Assembly (NCBI RefSeq): GCF_026745355.1
Contig: NC_079205.1
Location: forward strand, 63,657,052 to 63,721,051
From: Beta vulgaris subsp. vulgaris
Taxonomy: Eukaryota; Streptophyta; Magnoliopsida; Caryophyllales; Amaranthaceae
DNA length: 64,000 nt
Direction of reading: 5' to 3'
In this document: positions 12,448 through 23,562 of the stretch, piece by piece
How the letters are laid out: each line of letters starts with the position of its first letter
Numbering within the stretch: position 1 is the first letter of the stretch
Made by a program: the position numbers and the translations under genes
Notes under the pieces: model-generated
What the model was told of the DNA's origin: nothing
Seen by the model: the letters and a program-made list of their open reading frames with translations, nothing else
Database searches by the model: none

Positions 12448-13851
12448 TACTTCACATCTACAAAGTGTTTTTAGTTTACCAAAGACGCCTGATTTCATGT
12501 CACATATCTAGATCAGAGATTCCTTCGTATAAATGGGTGGAATATATAGTATTCATGCCACTAAATTGTAGGTGAGCAGTTGTGTAATCTATAATATTGA
12601 TGTTGATGAAATATGGACCAACATAGGATGTATTTTACCTTACATGTATGATGTATACCATTTGCACAAAGTGCAAGTATGAAGTAACACATGTTATTGT
12701 CTTATATAATTGTTTTATTTGTTGTTGTAAATGTAAAACCTAACAAGAATTGTTTAACCTCACTGAGTTGCTTGGAATTTTAGAGTATATTGTATTATTG
12801 GACAATTCAACCATACAAAACATTGTATCCAAAATCAACATAGATTTTAATGATTGAAAAGGTTAAACTTAAACAACTCATGGTTATAAGATTCCTTGAA
12901 AAGAACACAAAGCAATCTTGGAAAAATGGAAGGGTTTTACTACAAAATTTTAATGATTACGTATAATACTTGCTATAAATCGTAAAGGAATATTTGCATG
13001 GTATCACTTTTTCACTTGTTACCCAAGAATACTAGGCTAAACTTTGGCCATGAGTAATAATTTTATATGAGATAGAAAATAGTTATGTGCTTATAAATAT
13101 TTTCACAATTTGTCTTTTTTGGAGGCAACTTTCCAATATTTTTAATAATATAGAGTGGAGTACACATAATAGTTTGAAATAGTAAAAGATGATATCAAAA
13201 TCAATATATACTCCAATACTTTTTATAATGCGCGCATATTTATAGAATTTCTTTGAACCCCTAATATTTTTTATATTATGTTACACAAGAATTATAAACA
13301 TTATATCATTGATTTCATCTAAACATTTGCATACATTATTCCATATGGATTAACAGTCAAAATTTTCTAGTTTCTAGAAGTTTCTTTATGGATTGAGATC
13401 CCCTTCTTACCCCAACTCATGAGGACTGAGCCTGTTTGGGCCAGTAAATTACTGAATAAAAAAAAAAGATTAACAGTCAAAATTTCTAAAAGAGGAGAAA
13501 ATGCTCACTCCAACCAAACGCACAATGGATTGATTAAAATTGAAACCAAAGAGACAACTTCAAATCCTGATAAAAATCTTTGTAAAGCCCCAAATAGTTC
13601 AGCAATTTCCATACTCCCATTTTTATAAATATTCCGTCTTCCAAACACCTCACTTTCAAGACATCATTGGGGAAAAAATATACGTACAAAAATAGCATAA
13701 GAAGGCATATACCAATGTTTGCAACTGAATTTTCCGTTCACTTTAACACGGCGTAAAAAACAGAACTTGGTAACATGAGGCACAAACCTCCTGTATGACT
13801 AATCATTTGACCTACGTTTTGTGTGATGGCAAATCAACGTGAATCTACTCC
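12448..13851. other. Intergenic region between convergent NADK1 and RETICULATA-family genes
   Basis: This is the shared 3' flank of two genes that end towards each other. It is AT-rich with no exon I can support. The only recognisable repeat is the SINE-like tail listed at 13377-13460. Confidence 0.6.
13377..13460 (+). mobile_element. Truncated SINE-like tail
   Basis: GTTTCTTTATGGATTGAGAT, CCCCTTCTTACC, AACTCATGAGGACTGAGCCTG and CCAGTAAATTACTGAAT followed by an A run closely match the 3' part of the element at 55780-55985. The tRNA-like head is missing, so this is a 5'-truncated copy. Confidence 0.6.
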
Positions 13852-16800
13852 CTAAGCATGTTCTTCACCATGAGCCTTTTGAATTCCGATCCATCGTGCA
13901 TAGTCAACCCACCTAAAAGATACAGTAAACATGGCAGAAAATGAGGCAGCCGAAAGAGGCAAGATACAGGGTAGGGATGTGAAGGAAGAGGGGAGAGAAT
14001 CATGAAGGCATTGAAAATACTCACAGTAATGAACCCACGAATGTGTTGCCGGTTCTTACAGCAAAGCAAAAAGCACTTAACAAGAGTTTCTGCTTGTGAA
14101 ACATGGGTTCTAGTAATCGTTGTTCAATAATACCAGCCACAATTTGGTATCTGCGTTTAGAAAAAAATATATCAGTAACAGCTCAGGTAAAATTTCACAA
14201 GATAATTCTACGGCGCCAACATTATCATTACGTTAATAATACAGCAATGAGAATGACATATTAACTCATAAAGACCAAAAAATGGTATGGCCCAGTAACT
14301 AGTAAAGGTTTATGCATCTCTAGAATATTTACTGCAATTCTGGAAAGTGTGGTTGGCCTAGTACTAGTAGGTATAGTGCAGTACCACTGGCCTTCCGCAT
14401 CCCAGGTTGTGGAAATGAACCAGAAGGGGGCAGTAGGATATATTGTGACTTAGCTGCCCTATGAGAAGGGGTAAATTCTTGTAAAAGACAATCTCCATTA
14501 GCAAAAGCAATAAAAGTTGCAAAATATAGGTAAAGAGGATATTATTTATGTAAAGACTAAAGAGTAGTTACATAAAGTACTAAAAAGTTTAAAAAAAGGG
14601 TAAAAACTTGGCAGTCTCACCAAAAGAAGTTCAGAAAAAGGTAAAACTTAACGGTCTGACCAATACAATTTTGTCCTGACAAGAAACTAGCTAAAACAAC
14701 CTATTAGAGGTCCTTGATTATCTATGAGAGAGAAGGGGAGAAGGGGGGGGGGGAGAGGGGAGATATGGCCAACAAGAGCAAGCGACCAGTTCATTAACGT
14801 TGTAATATTATATATAAAGTGATTTCAGAACACTGCTCGAAAAAGTCTTTTTTTTATTTATATTAATATAAGAGCATTGAACACTTTAGACTAGGTGTTC
14901 ATGCAAACACAACAAAGAAAACCAAACAAAGGAGAAGAAGACCATACATTAAAACAAACTACTTTGCGTCTACAGACACTTAATTAAATTAATTAAATCT
15001 GATAGAAAGAGTCAACAGAATCTTCTATTGGGGGGGGGGAGGGGAGATATGGCCAAGTACATTAGTTTTTGAACTCAAAATAAGGAACATCTAAAGTGAA
15101 GGAGAATGCAACAAGAGCAAGCGACCAGTTCATTAACGTTGTAATATATATATAAAGTGATTTTAGAACACTGCTCGAAAAAGTCTTTTTTTTATTTATA
15201 TTAATATAAGAGCATTGAACACTTTAGACTAGGTGTTCATGCAAACACAACAAAGAAAACCAAACAAAGGAGAAGAAGACCATACATTAAAACAAACTAC
15301 TTTGCGTCTACAGACACTTATTTCAATCTGATAGAAAGAGTCGACGGACTCTTCTATTCTAGTCTTACTGGGGACCGGGGGCGCGGTGGGCGGCGGCCAC
15401 AATGAGGCCCTGTTCTTCTCAAAGAAGGGTATATTTCCTCTCTTTCATAGCCCTAATGCAATCCCGGAGCCGTTGCTTGCTCACACCCGACTCCTCTGGA
15501 TCGATGGCAGGCAGGTGCTCCCAGAACAGACCCAGCATTTCCTCATATTGGAGCTTCCGGGTTTCTACCCAACGGATTTCTTGCTGAATTGTTGCTAGCC
15601 TTTCTGAGGTAGGGATATCCATTTTTTTTTTACTTACAATTTTTCTTCTACGTCTCTCTTTGTTTTGTGTTGTATGTAAAATATAGACTGAAATAAGCTT
15701 TTATTTACAGGTCTTTCAAGTCGCTTAATTATTTAAAATTCAGTTTTCCGGGCGCCATCTCATGTATTCTTCCGTCTGAATACGCCTATTCCACCTCAGA
15801 AGCTCCAATATGAGGTGGTTCATCCTCAGAACTCATGTCCAACTCTGTAATGTTCAAATGACAATAGACCAACTAATTGCATATGGAGATATTTATTGTG
15901 CTCCTTTTCAATACACAACATTTTGAACTTGTTCATGCCATAACGTTCACTAACAAAGATCTCCCTTAATAATTCGATGCATAAGAGCACCCTTTACATT
16001 GATGTTGACCATGGAGTCAATCATTAAAGGGGTGTTGGTTGATAATGGGGCCTTCATTAATGTCTTATCCTCTTAATACCCTTAAGTGACTTGGGTATTC
16101 ATATTCCAAAGAGGATACTCCCATTGGAACCATAACAATTAACAGCTTACGATAAGATAGTACGGGAAATTATCGAATCTACGGCCATTATTCTAAAAAC
16201 AGATGAGTTATACCACAGGTGAAGTTCATGGTAATAGAATGTGAATCTCCTTTCATGTTGTTGTTTGGACGTCCATGGCTTCATCATAATTCAAATGAAC
16301 ATGAAGATGGCAACCCCGCACGGGATAATCACAATCTCGGGTGACATAAAGATGGAGTTGTGATGCAAAAACCCGTCTCTCAAGTGAGTTACGTGAATTA
16401 TGAGGAAAATAGGGATGGTCATACCGGCGATGTCAGCAATACCACCCTTTAAGTTGGTTAAGGATTATGTAAGTGGCCTATTCCTCAAGATGAACGTGAT
16501 CAGCCGAGCTAGAAGCCATATATAAGGAAAGTTAGAGAATCAAGAAGAATTATTGGATTTATCTAGAAACTTGAAGCGTCCAATATGATGGAATAGAAAC
16601 TCGTCGCTTCTTTTCATTCAATCATGGAACCATATATATTCCTTCACGAAATTGATTTACAGCACAAGGGCATTTTACATGCTAGTGTGCAAGGCATGGG
16701 AATCATGGCTTGTTAACCGAGAAGACAATCTACTATGTGTCAAGAAAAGATAGGAGAGGTGGAATAGGCGTATTGAGACAAAAGAATTCATGAGATAGCG

Positions 16801-19800
16801 CCCCGAAAACTGAATTTTAAATAGTTAAGCGACTTCAAAGACCTATAAATAAAAGCTTATTTCAGTCTATATTTTTACATACAACACAAAGCAAAGAGAG
16901 CGTAGAAGAAAACTGTAAGTAAAAAAATAGATATCCCTACCTCAGAAAGGCTAGCAACAATTCAGCAAGAAATCCGTTGGGTAGAAACCCGGAAGCTCCA
17001 ATATGAGGAAATGCTGGGTCTGTTCTGGGAGCACCTGCCTGCCATCGATCCAGAGGAGTCGAATATACGCAAGCAACGGCTCCGGGATAGCATTAGGGCT
17101 ATGGAAGAGAGGAAACAGGCCCTCCTCCGAGAAGAACAGGGCCTCATTGTGGCCGCCGCCCACCGCGCCCCCGGTCCCCAGTAAGACTAGAATAGAAGAG
17201 TTTGTTAACTCTTTCTATCAGATTTTAATAAGTATCTATAGACGCAAAGTAGTTCGTATAAATGTATGGTCTTCTTCTCCTTTAGTTGGTTTTCTTTGTT
17301 GTGTTTGCATGAACACCTAGTCTAAAGTGTTCAATGCTCTTATATTAATATAAATAAAAAAAAGACTTTTTCGAGCAGTGTTCTGAAATCACTTTATACA
17401 TACTATTATGACCTTAATGAACTGATCGCTTGCTCTTGCTCCGTTCTCCTTTCGCTCTATTTCCTTATTTTGAGTTCATATACACAATCCTTAAGTTCCT
17501 TTCACTCTAGATACGTTATGTTAGATTATTTTTTGCGTTGAGGATTTGTGCTTGTGGGCTGGGGTGAATATTGCAGACCAGCGGATCTGGTAGTCGACAA
17601 TCGTTCGGACTTGGTAAAGGTTGTCGCGGCACCTGTAGTAGGACAGAGGACTTATCGCGATGCCCGCGGACCAATTTACGATGTCTCCGTCGCTGACGTT
17701 CGTCAAGCAGGCCACGTGGATTGGCCAGGGTCTTCTTCGGCTAATGAGACCTCGATCTCGAAGCCTTCGGAGTATCTTTTTGATAGGCGCTTCTATCTGT
17801 ATGGGGAATTCTCCCCTCATAGATCTCTTTAAGTGAACCCCCATGCTCTTATTCCTATTTGCGGATTCTCTCCATCTAAGAAAAAAAAAGCCAACGCTTA
17901 ACTAAGGTAGTTCACTGAGTGCTTGCATTAAAAACTTTCTTTCGGGCAATGATTCGATTCTTCTTAGCTTGGCCATTCGATGTTGGTTCTTTCGATCGAG
18001 AAAGAGAACTCTTATTCATTCGGAAGTGACTGGTTCGATAGGGCCAGGGACGGGAAGGGCCTTACAAATGAGAAATAGAAGAGATAAGCTAAGCAGGCAG
18101 GCAGACTAGGCCACTAGCACTTGATGAGTTCAGAGCGATGAAAGGGAGAGAGATAGATTAGGCTTGCTACCTCACTAAGTAGATCTAGGCTTAACCTTTG
18201 GACGCACATATATAGGTTGTATTAAGATACCAGCTACTTCCCAACCTTACTAGAGCTACTCACCAACATATTACACATGAGAGCAAATCCCAAAATTGTC
18301 ATGGCACCAATTCATAGCATCAGAATATAGAATAGACAATTCAATAGGGAGGCATAATCAATAACAGTAAAAAAAACATTCACAGCGGAACTGGGATATG
18401 TAAACAAGCACAAAAATAAATGTTCTAGAATTATTCTTGGACATACCTAAGGTTGCTTGAAATTGCCATATACACACCATAAGCCACACTGGTGGATAGT
18501 ATAGGAACAGTCTCTACTTCATCAGCTGCTGACTTATCAACAGCTTTGCGTGCGTTAATTACAGCGTTAGTTATGGATGTACCAACCTGCAAAAATGAAA
18601 AATGTCATTGTTGTAACTTCTAAGTTCTAACATTCAATGATCTCTTCAGATAATAAAAACCACCACCATGTTTCCCTATCCCGATCAATAACATGCTGGG
18701 GACGGTGGAGAGGGTTTACAAGAGATGAAGAGAACCTGGATCATCATTCATCTTAGAAAATACTACAGCAACATGCTTTACAAAGAATCGTGCATTCAAG
18801 TCAAGAATGATGGAAATAGCAGTCTAATATTCAAACTGAAAAGGTAATATAGAAGTTCCAAAGGTGCCACAGAAGCTTAAAAATAGCCCAAGTCCCATTC
18901 CGTACTTCCTATGAAGATGGTGAAGCTCTTATATACGTGTAAATGATCTCACGTTACCAATGATTCATTTTCTTACATTTAAATAAATAAATAAATTGTT
19001 CAATCTTGAAAATCAAGCAATTTTTTGCAAGTTAGAGAATTTCCTAGGTTTATCGAAATAAGCAGAAAAGATCAATAACATACCAAAGAGGATGCAGTAC
19101 CAACAGCAAAAAGCTTCGACCCATTCCGCTGTATTAAGACATACATCAAAGTGTTTCAAATACAGTTCCAAAAGACACACCGTTTTCTACATAACCCAGT
19201 GCTTGGAAAGTTAAACTAAGATTAGACTTTCCATGAAACCAAAACCACTGCGCTTACCACAATGGCCCCTATCCTCTGCATCAATGAATAAGAAGCGCCA
19301 CCAAGAGCAATCTGGAAACAGAAGCATAATATGAGACATTAGAGATCTTATAAATAAAGCATGCATCAAATCTGAAACACGGTAAGTACTAAATCAAAAA
19401 CTGAGTTCCCTAAGTTAAAGACCTGGAAAGCATTGTCAGGACAATTGTGGAAGAACTTCGAAATAGGTCCAGCATTTAATGCAAGAGGTTGTCGGAGAGC
19501 AAAAGTTGGGGCAGGAAGATAAACCAGCATGAAATCTGCAATGACGGCCATAACCTTTTCACAGAAGCAGTTAAACTATTAGAATATACCAAGAATCCTG
19601 TAGAATGCAATGTCATAACTCATATATATATGAGTCCATGAGCATGCAGTTAGGTAACTGCAATTTGCCAAAGAGCTGAGAATTCTCATCTGGCATTTGA
19701 TCATATACCCTAACGACAAGCCAAGCCTTGGCCCAACACTTTACATTGGGTGGAAAAAGGCCATCCATAAACAAGCCTAGCTAGACTGAAGTAGTTGTCA

Positions 19801-22800
19801 TATAGTGGATTAAGGATACGAGATGATTTACACTTTATAATTTTTGTGTTATATTTACACTCCCCTGGCCTAAATTGAACTAGTGACATTGAAAAATTCA
19901 GATCATAAGCCATTCCTGGTTTTATAGATGTGACATTTTTCGAGACATCTAAAATACTATAAAAATTACCTAACCACATTATACTTTTATAGTTGACAAG
20001 TGGTACAACATGAGATCTCATTACGACCTGGTAATACTATGTTATTCCCGTAGTTTACTCCAATGTATAAATCAAAATGGACCATAGAGTACCATACCTG
20101 CTTTACTGGTCGGAGATAATTAATCAGATCTTTTCCTTAGGCAGAATTTTGCAATTTCGTCTACGGATACAACTCATACAAGAAAGAAGGCTAGGCATCT
20201 CAAAAACAAGTTTTATTTCCTAAACATACCATCAGGAAGTTTACTTGAGACGACTAAAGAAGCAACTAAGAAACAATAGAAATGAGTAAGTTACATAGTA
20301 GTAATATTAAATCATTAAGGTCCAGCAACCAAATGTACCCTTACACAATACAACCATCAACCATGTAGATGCATACATTTGAAGGCATAGCCATTTCATT
20401 GTGAATAAATGGTAAAGCAAACATAAAGGCAACCAAAAATATCGTATTGCACAATTACATACCACATCTGCAAAAACAACTTCCAATTCGTTGAAGAAAT
20501 TCTCCCTTCTCTTTTCATATTCTGCAGCAGTCTAAACCACAAGGAAATCATTAAAGATCATGTCTATCAGCAATAACTATTGACAGTTCAAATATGTCAC
20601 GTCATAGTAATTTACAAGGGACACAAAGCAAAGCATTTCAAGGAAGAAGATTTAGAGGTAATGTCATGTGCAACAAGAAAGAATTGGCAGCCAGAGGAAA
20701 AGCATCTAAAAAAGGCATGACCTCATTAGTTAGTAATCCTTAAGCTAAATTATGCTATAAATCATAAAACAATCACAGAAGATTCATGAACCAATTAGAC
20801 CATCCACATAAAAGCTAAATAGGCCTCACGGATTGATTCATTACATCAATTGTGCATCATAAGGTTAAAAAAAACCCAAAGAACAGAACAATAATAGATT
20901 TTGCTGAATTGTCATAGGTAAAAATAATTGCTTCAAACATCATTGTAGAGTGTTTGCTATGAAAAAGTGAAAGCCTCTAATAGTAGGAGCTCATAAGTTT
21001 TGACCATAAAAGACAACTATGGCTTCTCATTATGACAGCTGGAGTACTCAAGACCATCAAGGGAAGCTACCAATTCACAAAGTTCTATCCACAAATATTA
21101 CTGCTCAATGGTAGTTAATTTGTCACTATTATACAAACAATTTAGGTCCATTACAAGGCATTGCGTGCGTAACCAAACGATGCTCTACTGTTGTCCCATT
21201 AGATGAATCCAACAAAGACTCTAAACTCATTATTAAGGGTGCATTATTTCCCTGATTGTCACCTTCAAAACTATCTTAACCAATCTGAACTTGTTGTCCG
21301 TAAACTTAACTTATGTGCTTAATGTAGTTGTGAATAAAATCTGGATAGCCCTTTCTGGCTTTGAACTTGAATAAGCTGACCTTATTGGCCCTAAACTTGA
21401 CTTATTTGAAAATATTTTCTAAAATAACTGAAATTAAAGTGAGGAGAACATAGCCTTGTAGTGTGAAACTAAGACCAAAAGTCAAGTCACACTTGTCCAT
21501 CACCAAAGTCCACATTATTGCTTTACCATAAGAAAACAATCTCTGATTGATCTCAAATTCACACTAAACACTCAACATGGAAACCATGCTCCACATATAC
21601 GCAGCCACAAAGCCTTAACTCTAATATCAAAAGCTTCTTCTGTAGTAATATATGTCGACCAATCAGATGAAGCATCACGTTTCCTCTGTTTTAGTGCACA
21701 AATGAGCAGATCATGGTTGGACTCGGATCCAATTGACAATCAACGAACAACTAGGATTCCCTAATGTGCAACACATGATAATTGATATCACTTCTCCCAC
21801 TTTGCAAATTGCAATAATGTAAATGTCATCTACTATCACCAGACATTCCAAGGATGAGTAATGACTCACCCACTATAACTCATGCCACTCTCTGCTCTAA
21901 AGTGATCCCCCCTAATGACATAAGCATTGGAGACGCTTTCTCATTTACGCCTCCGAGACAGTTCTGAAAAATACTCATCCACATAATTCACCCAAAAAGC
22001 ATGCTTGATCTTTTTCCTACTATAGCAAGATAGAAGATACCTATAGCACCTCCATGCTCACAAAAATAAATAAAAAAAATTCTCCATTTCACACACTAAA
22101 AAAAGCATATTCCCAAAGTAGTATATTATCACACTCTAAAAAGTATAATTCCACACTCAAAAAAGCATATATCACAATACTCTAAATGAAACCTATTCCC
22201 CAATATTTACAGAAAAACAATTCCAACTTTCAGGGAAGAAAACCAGAAAAAATAACTTGCACCAAAACACAACATTACATATAAACCATGCTCCTAATCA
22301 GTGTAACATAATTCCCTGATCTCCCCCGCGAAGTACGATCTGTAAAAACCAATTATGGTCGTGTTTGGCCTATTTTTTGCCCATTTTGGACGAACGCGAA
22401 CTGAAAAAAGCGAATTATGTTACACTGCTCCTAAATCATCCTCCAATGACCATCCTCAACCATTCATCCCAACAATGTCATATAATGTACTTACACTAAA
22501 AAATCCACAGAAATTAACACAACGTCATCAATAACTCTTAAACCATAACCTTTTACTTTACTTTAAAAAAACAGAACATCTCCACCTCGTAGCTAAAATT
22601 ACACTGTTTCGATATATGCAGCCCTAACAGCTAACAATAACCATTAAAACCACTATGACATACTCACGCGTTAATCGAAATTATTGTTTGAACATATGAA
22701 GAAGACAAACACACCTAGTGAAGATACCACGCCAATTCCATACCAACTTTAGCCAAAAACAGATCATCAGCTAATAATCGTTCCTTAAACCCTCAACTGA

Positions 22801-23325
22801 AGCAACCATCGCAAAAACGGCGATTTCTCAAGCTCTAAATACTCCTCACAACATCCACAGGAATCTTACCTTCTTCGATCGCACTCACCATATCTTTCGG
22901 CAAAGTTTCCAACGATCTTCCGATTTCCGATAACACCATAAACACATCCTTCTTATTCTTATTCTCGCCATTTTCATCATCATCATGATCATCATCACGT
23001 CTACCTCCACCGCCTCCATCGCCACCTCCGAAGTTTCCGCCGTCGGAGAAGTTTCCTTCGCCGGAGATGTTTTCACCGCCGGAGAAATTTCCGACGGAAT
23101 TTGCGCCGGAGAATCGGAGAGGAAGTGTCGGCGAATGAGAGAAGGAGAGCGAGAATTGAGGTTTGAGGAGAGAGAAAAAGGAGTGAAAGGTTTGGTGTTG
23201 AAGTTAGGGTTAAAGGATGAGGAAGATGAGAGAGAGAACGATGATTGTTGTGAAAGTTGAGGTTGAGTTGAAGTTAGAGGGAAAGAAGGAGAGGAGAGAG
23301 AAAATGCTATGGCGGCGATCGCCAT
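13852..23325 (-). CDS. RETICULATA-related (DUF3411) chloroplast envelope protein, eight exons
   Basis: Exons in transcript order: 23325-22715, 20531-20463, 19554-19423, 19311-19258, 19128-19084, 18586-18447, 14150-14025, 13912-13852. It starts MAIAAIAFSLSSPSF, a Ser-rich plastid transit peptide, then a Gly/Asp-rich linker and MVLSEIGRSLETLPKDM. The conserved core includes ERLLADDLFLAK, RRENFFNELEVVFADV, MAVIADFMLVYLPAP, KFFHNCPDNAFQ, RNGSKLFAVGTASSL, STSVAYGVYMAISSNLRYQ, EQRLLEPMF and AVRTGNTFVGSLLWVDYARW, ending GEEHA-TAG. Family members are multi-span plastid envelope proteins needed for normal mesophyll development and amino-acid balance; the exact paralogue is not settled. Exon 1 carries one lost base in a five-base homopolymer (23175-23179) and several more between 22715 and 22850; exons 2-8 are clean. 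The intron 14151-18446 has taken up a large palindrome and foreign DNA. Confidence 0.9.
14745..15360. repeat. Tandem duplication of the outer part of the left palindrome arm
   Basis: G-run plus AGGGGAGATATGGCC occurs at about 14750-14769 and again at 15031-15054. ACAAGAGCAAGCGACCAGTT and the following 230 bases also occur twice (from 14772 and from 15111). The first copy lacks about 55 bases present in the second. Both copies end at TCTTCTATT, next to a run of G in the first copy. This is a local duplication inside the intron. Confidence 0.85.
15075..15797 (+). repeat. Left arm of a large intronic inverted repeat
   Basis: This arm matches the reverse complement of 16756-17478 almost throughout. 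Landmarks are GAACTCAAAATAAGG at the outer end and ACGCCTATTCCACCTC at the inner end. The loop between the arms is about 960 bases. The length of the arms (about 720 bases) fits a foldback-type transposon or an inverted duplication of captured DNA. Confidence 0.85.
15365..15622 (-). pseudogene. Small reading frame in the left palindrome arm (interrupted)
   Basis: This has a start codon (ATG GAT ATC CCT) and 85 codons to TAA. It reads MDIPTSERLATIQQEIRWVE, then WEHLPAIDPEES and KQRLRDCIRAMKERK, and ends AAAHRAPGPQ. A TGA at 15419-15421 cuts it after 67 codons. It is rich in charged and helical residues and could form a coiled coil. I do not recognise the family. The right arm carries the same frame without this stop but without the ATG. 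Confidence 0.5.
15990..16420 (+). pseudogene. Decayed Ty3/gypsy-type aspartic protease fragment in the palindrome loop
   Basis: Across shifting frames the plus strand reads GVLVDNGAFINVLSS, then FMVIECESPF and LLFGRPWLHHN. A VDNG(A/S)..NVL motif followed by (L/F)GRPWLH is typical of the protease part of plant Ty3-type polyproteins. Several stops and shifts show it is dead. No reverse transcriptase or LTR is nearby. Confidence 0.6.
16756..17478 (-). repeat. Right arm of the large intronic inverted repeat
   Basis: Inverted partner of 15075-15797, with scattered substitutions and small gaps. It has no tandem duplication like the left side, so the left arm was rearranged after the palindrome formed. 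Confidence 0.85.
16927..17184 (+). pseudogene. Small reading frame in the right palindrome arm (start codon lost)
   Basis: The same 86-codon frame as the left arm, here open to TAA at 17182-17184 but with ATA in place of ATG. Differences are few (for example SNIRKQRLRDSIRAMEERKQ against SGVSKQRLRDCIRAMKERKY). Neither arm now holds an intact copy: one lost its start, the other gained a stop. The function of the original is unknown. Confidence 0.5.
17500..18220 (+). other. Probable organelle-derived (mitochondrial-like) DNA insertion in the intron
   Basis: Base composition rises above the surrounding AT-rich DNA, and phrases such as GATAGGGCCAGGGACGGGAAG, AGATAAGCTAAGCAGGCAGG and CTTTCTTTCGGGCAATG have the look of plant mitochondrial spacer DNA. 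An open frame of 94 codons (17548-17832) contains GPIYDVSVADVRQAGHVDWP; I do not recognise it. The assignment rests on style, not on an alignment. Confidence 0.4.
22300..22426. mobile_element. Small MITE with 17-bp terminal inverted repeats
   Basis: Ends AGTGTAACATAATTCCC and GCGAATTATGTTACACT are inverted with one mismatch. The flanks repeat GCTCCTAATC (left) and GCTCCTAAATC (right), a near-perfect duplication of about 10 bases, which fits a Mutator-type MITE. It lies in intron 1 of the RETICULATA-family gene. Confidence 0.75.
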
Positions 23326-23562
23326 TTTTGAGTTTTTTGAACCTGTTTTGGTTGTTTGAATTTTGGGAGAAAACGAAAGTGGTTATTTTTTTTTTGGGGA
23401 ATTTTTGGCACTAAAGAAAGTGAAGAATTTTAGGTCTTTTTTTTTGTGTTTCCTTTTTTTGATTTTGGGAGGTCAAATTTGTTTTCTTACTTGAGGTTTG
23501 ATGGTCGTGAAGTTAACGCTCCAACTATTTTGAGAAGTTGTTGTTTAGGTTTGTAAGACTAA

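Noticed and set aside
13845..14069. Single 74-codon minus-strand gene
   Set aside because: It is a run through two exons and the short intron of the RETICULATA-family gene in the wrong frame.
14151..18446. An intact functional transposon gene in the RETICULATA-family intron
   Set aside because: The only coding-like pieces are the two damaged copies of a small unknown frame, a dead protease fragment and an unrecognised 94-codon frame; no transposase or reverse transcriptase is visible.
22985..23260. Plus-strand open frames over the first exon of the RETICULATA-family gene
   Set aside because: They are antisense shadows of a low-complexity Ser/Gly/Asp coding exon.
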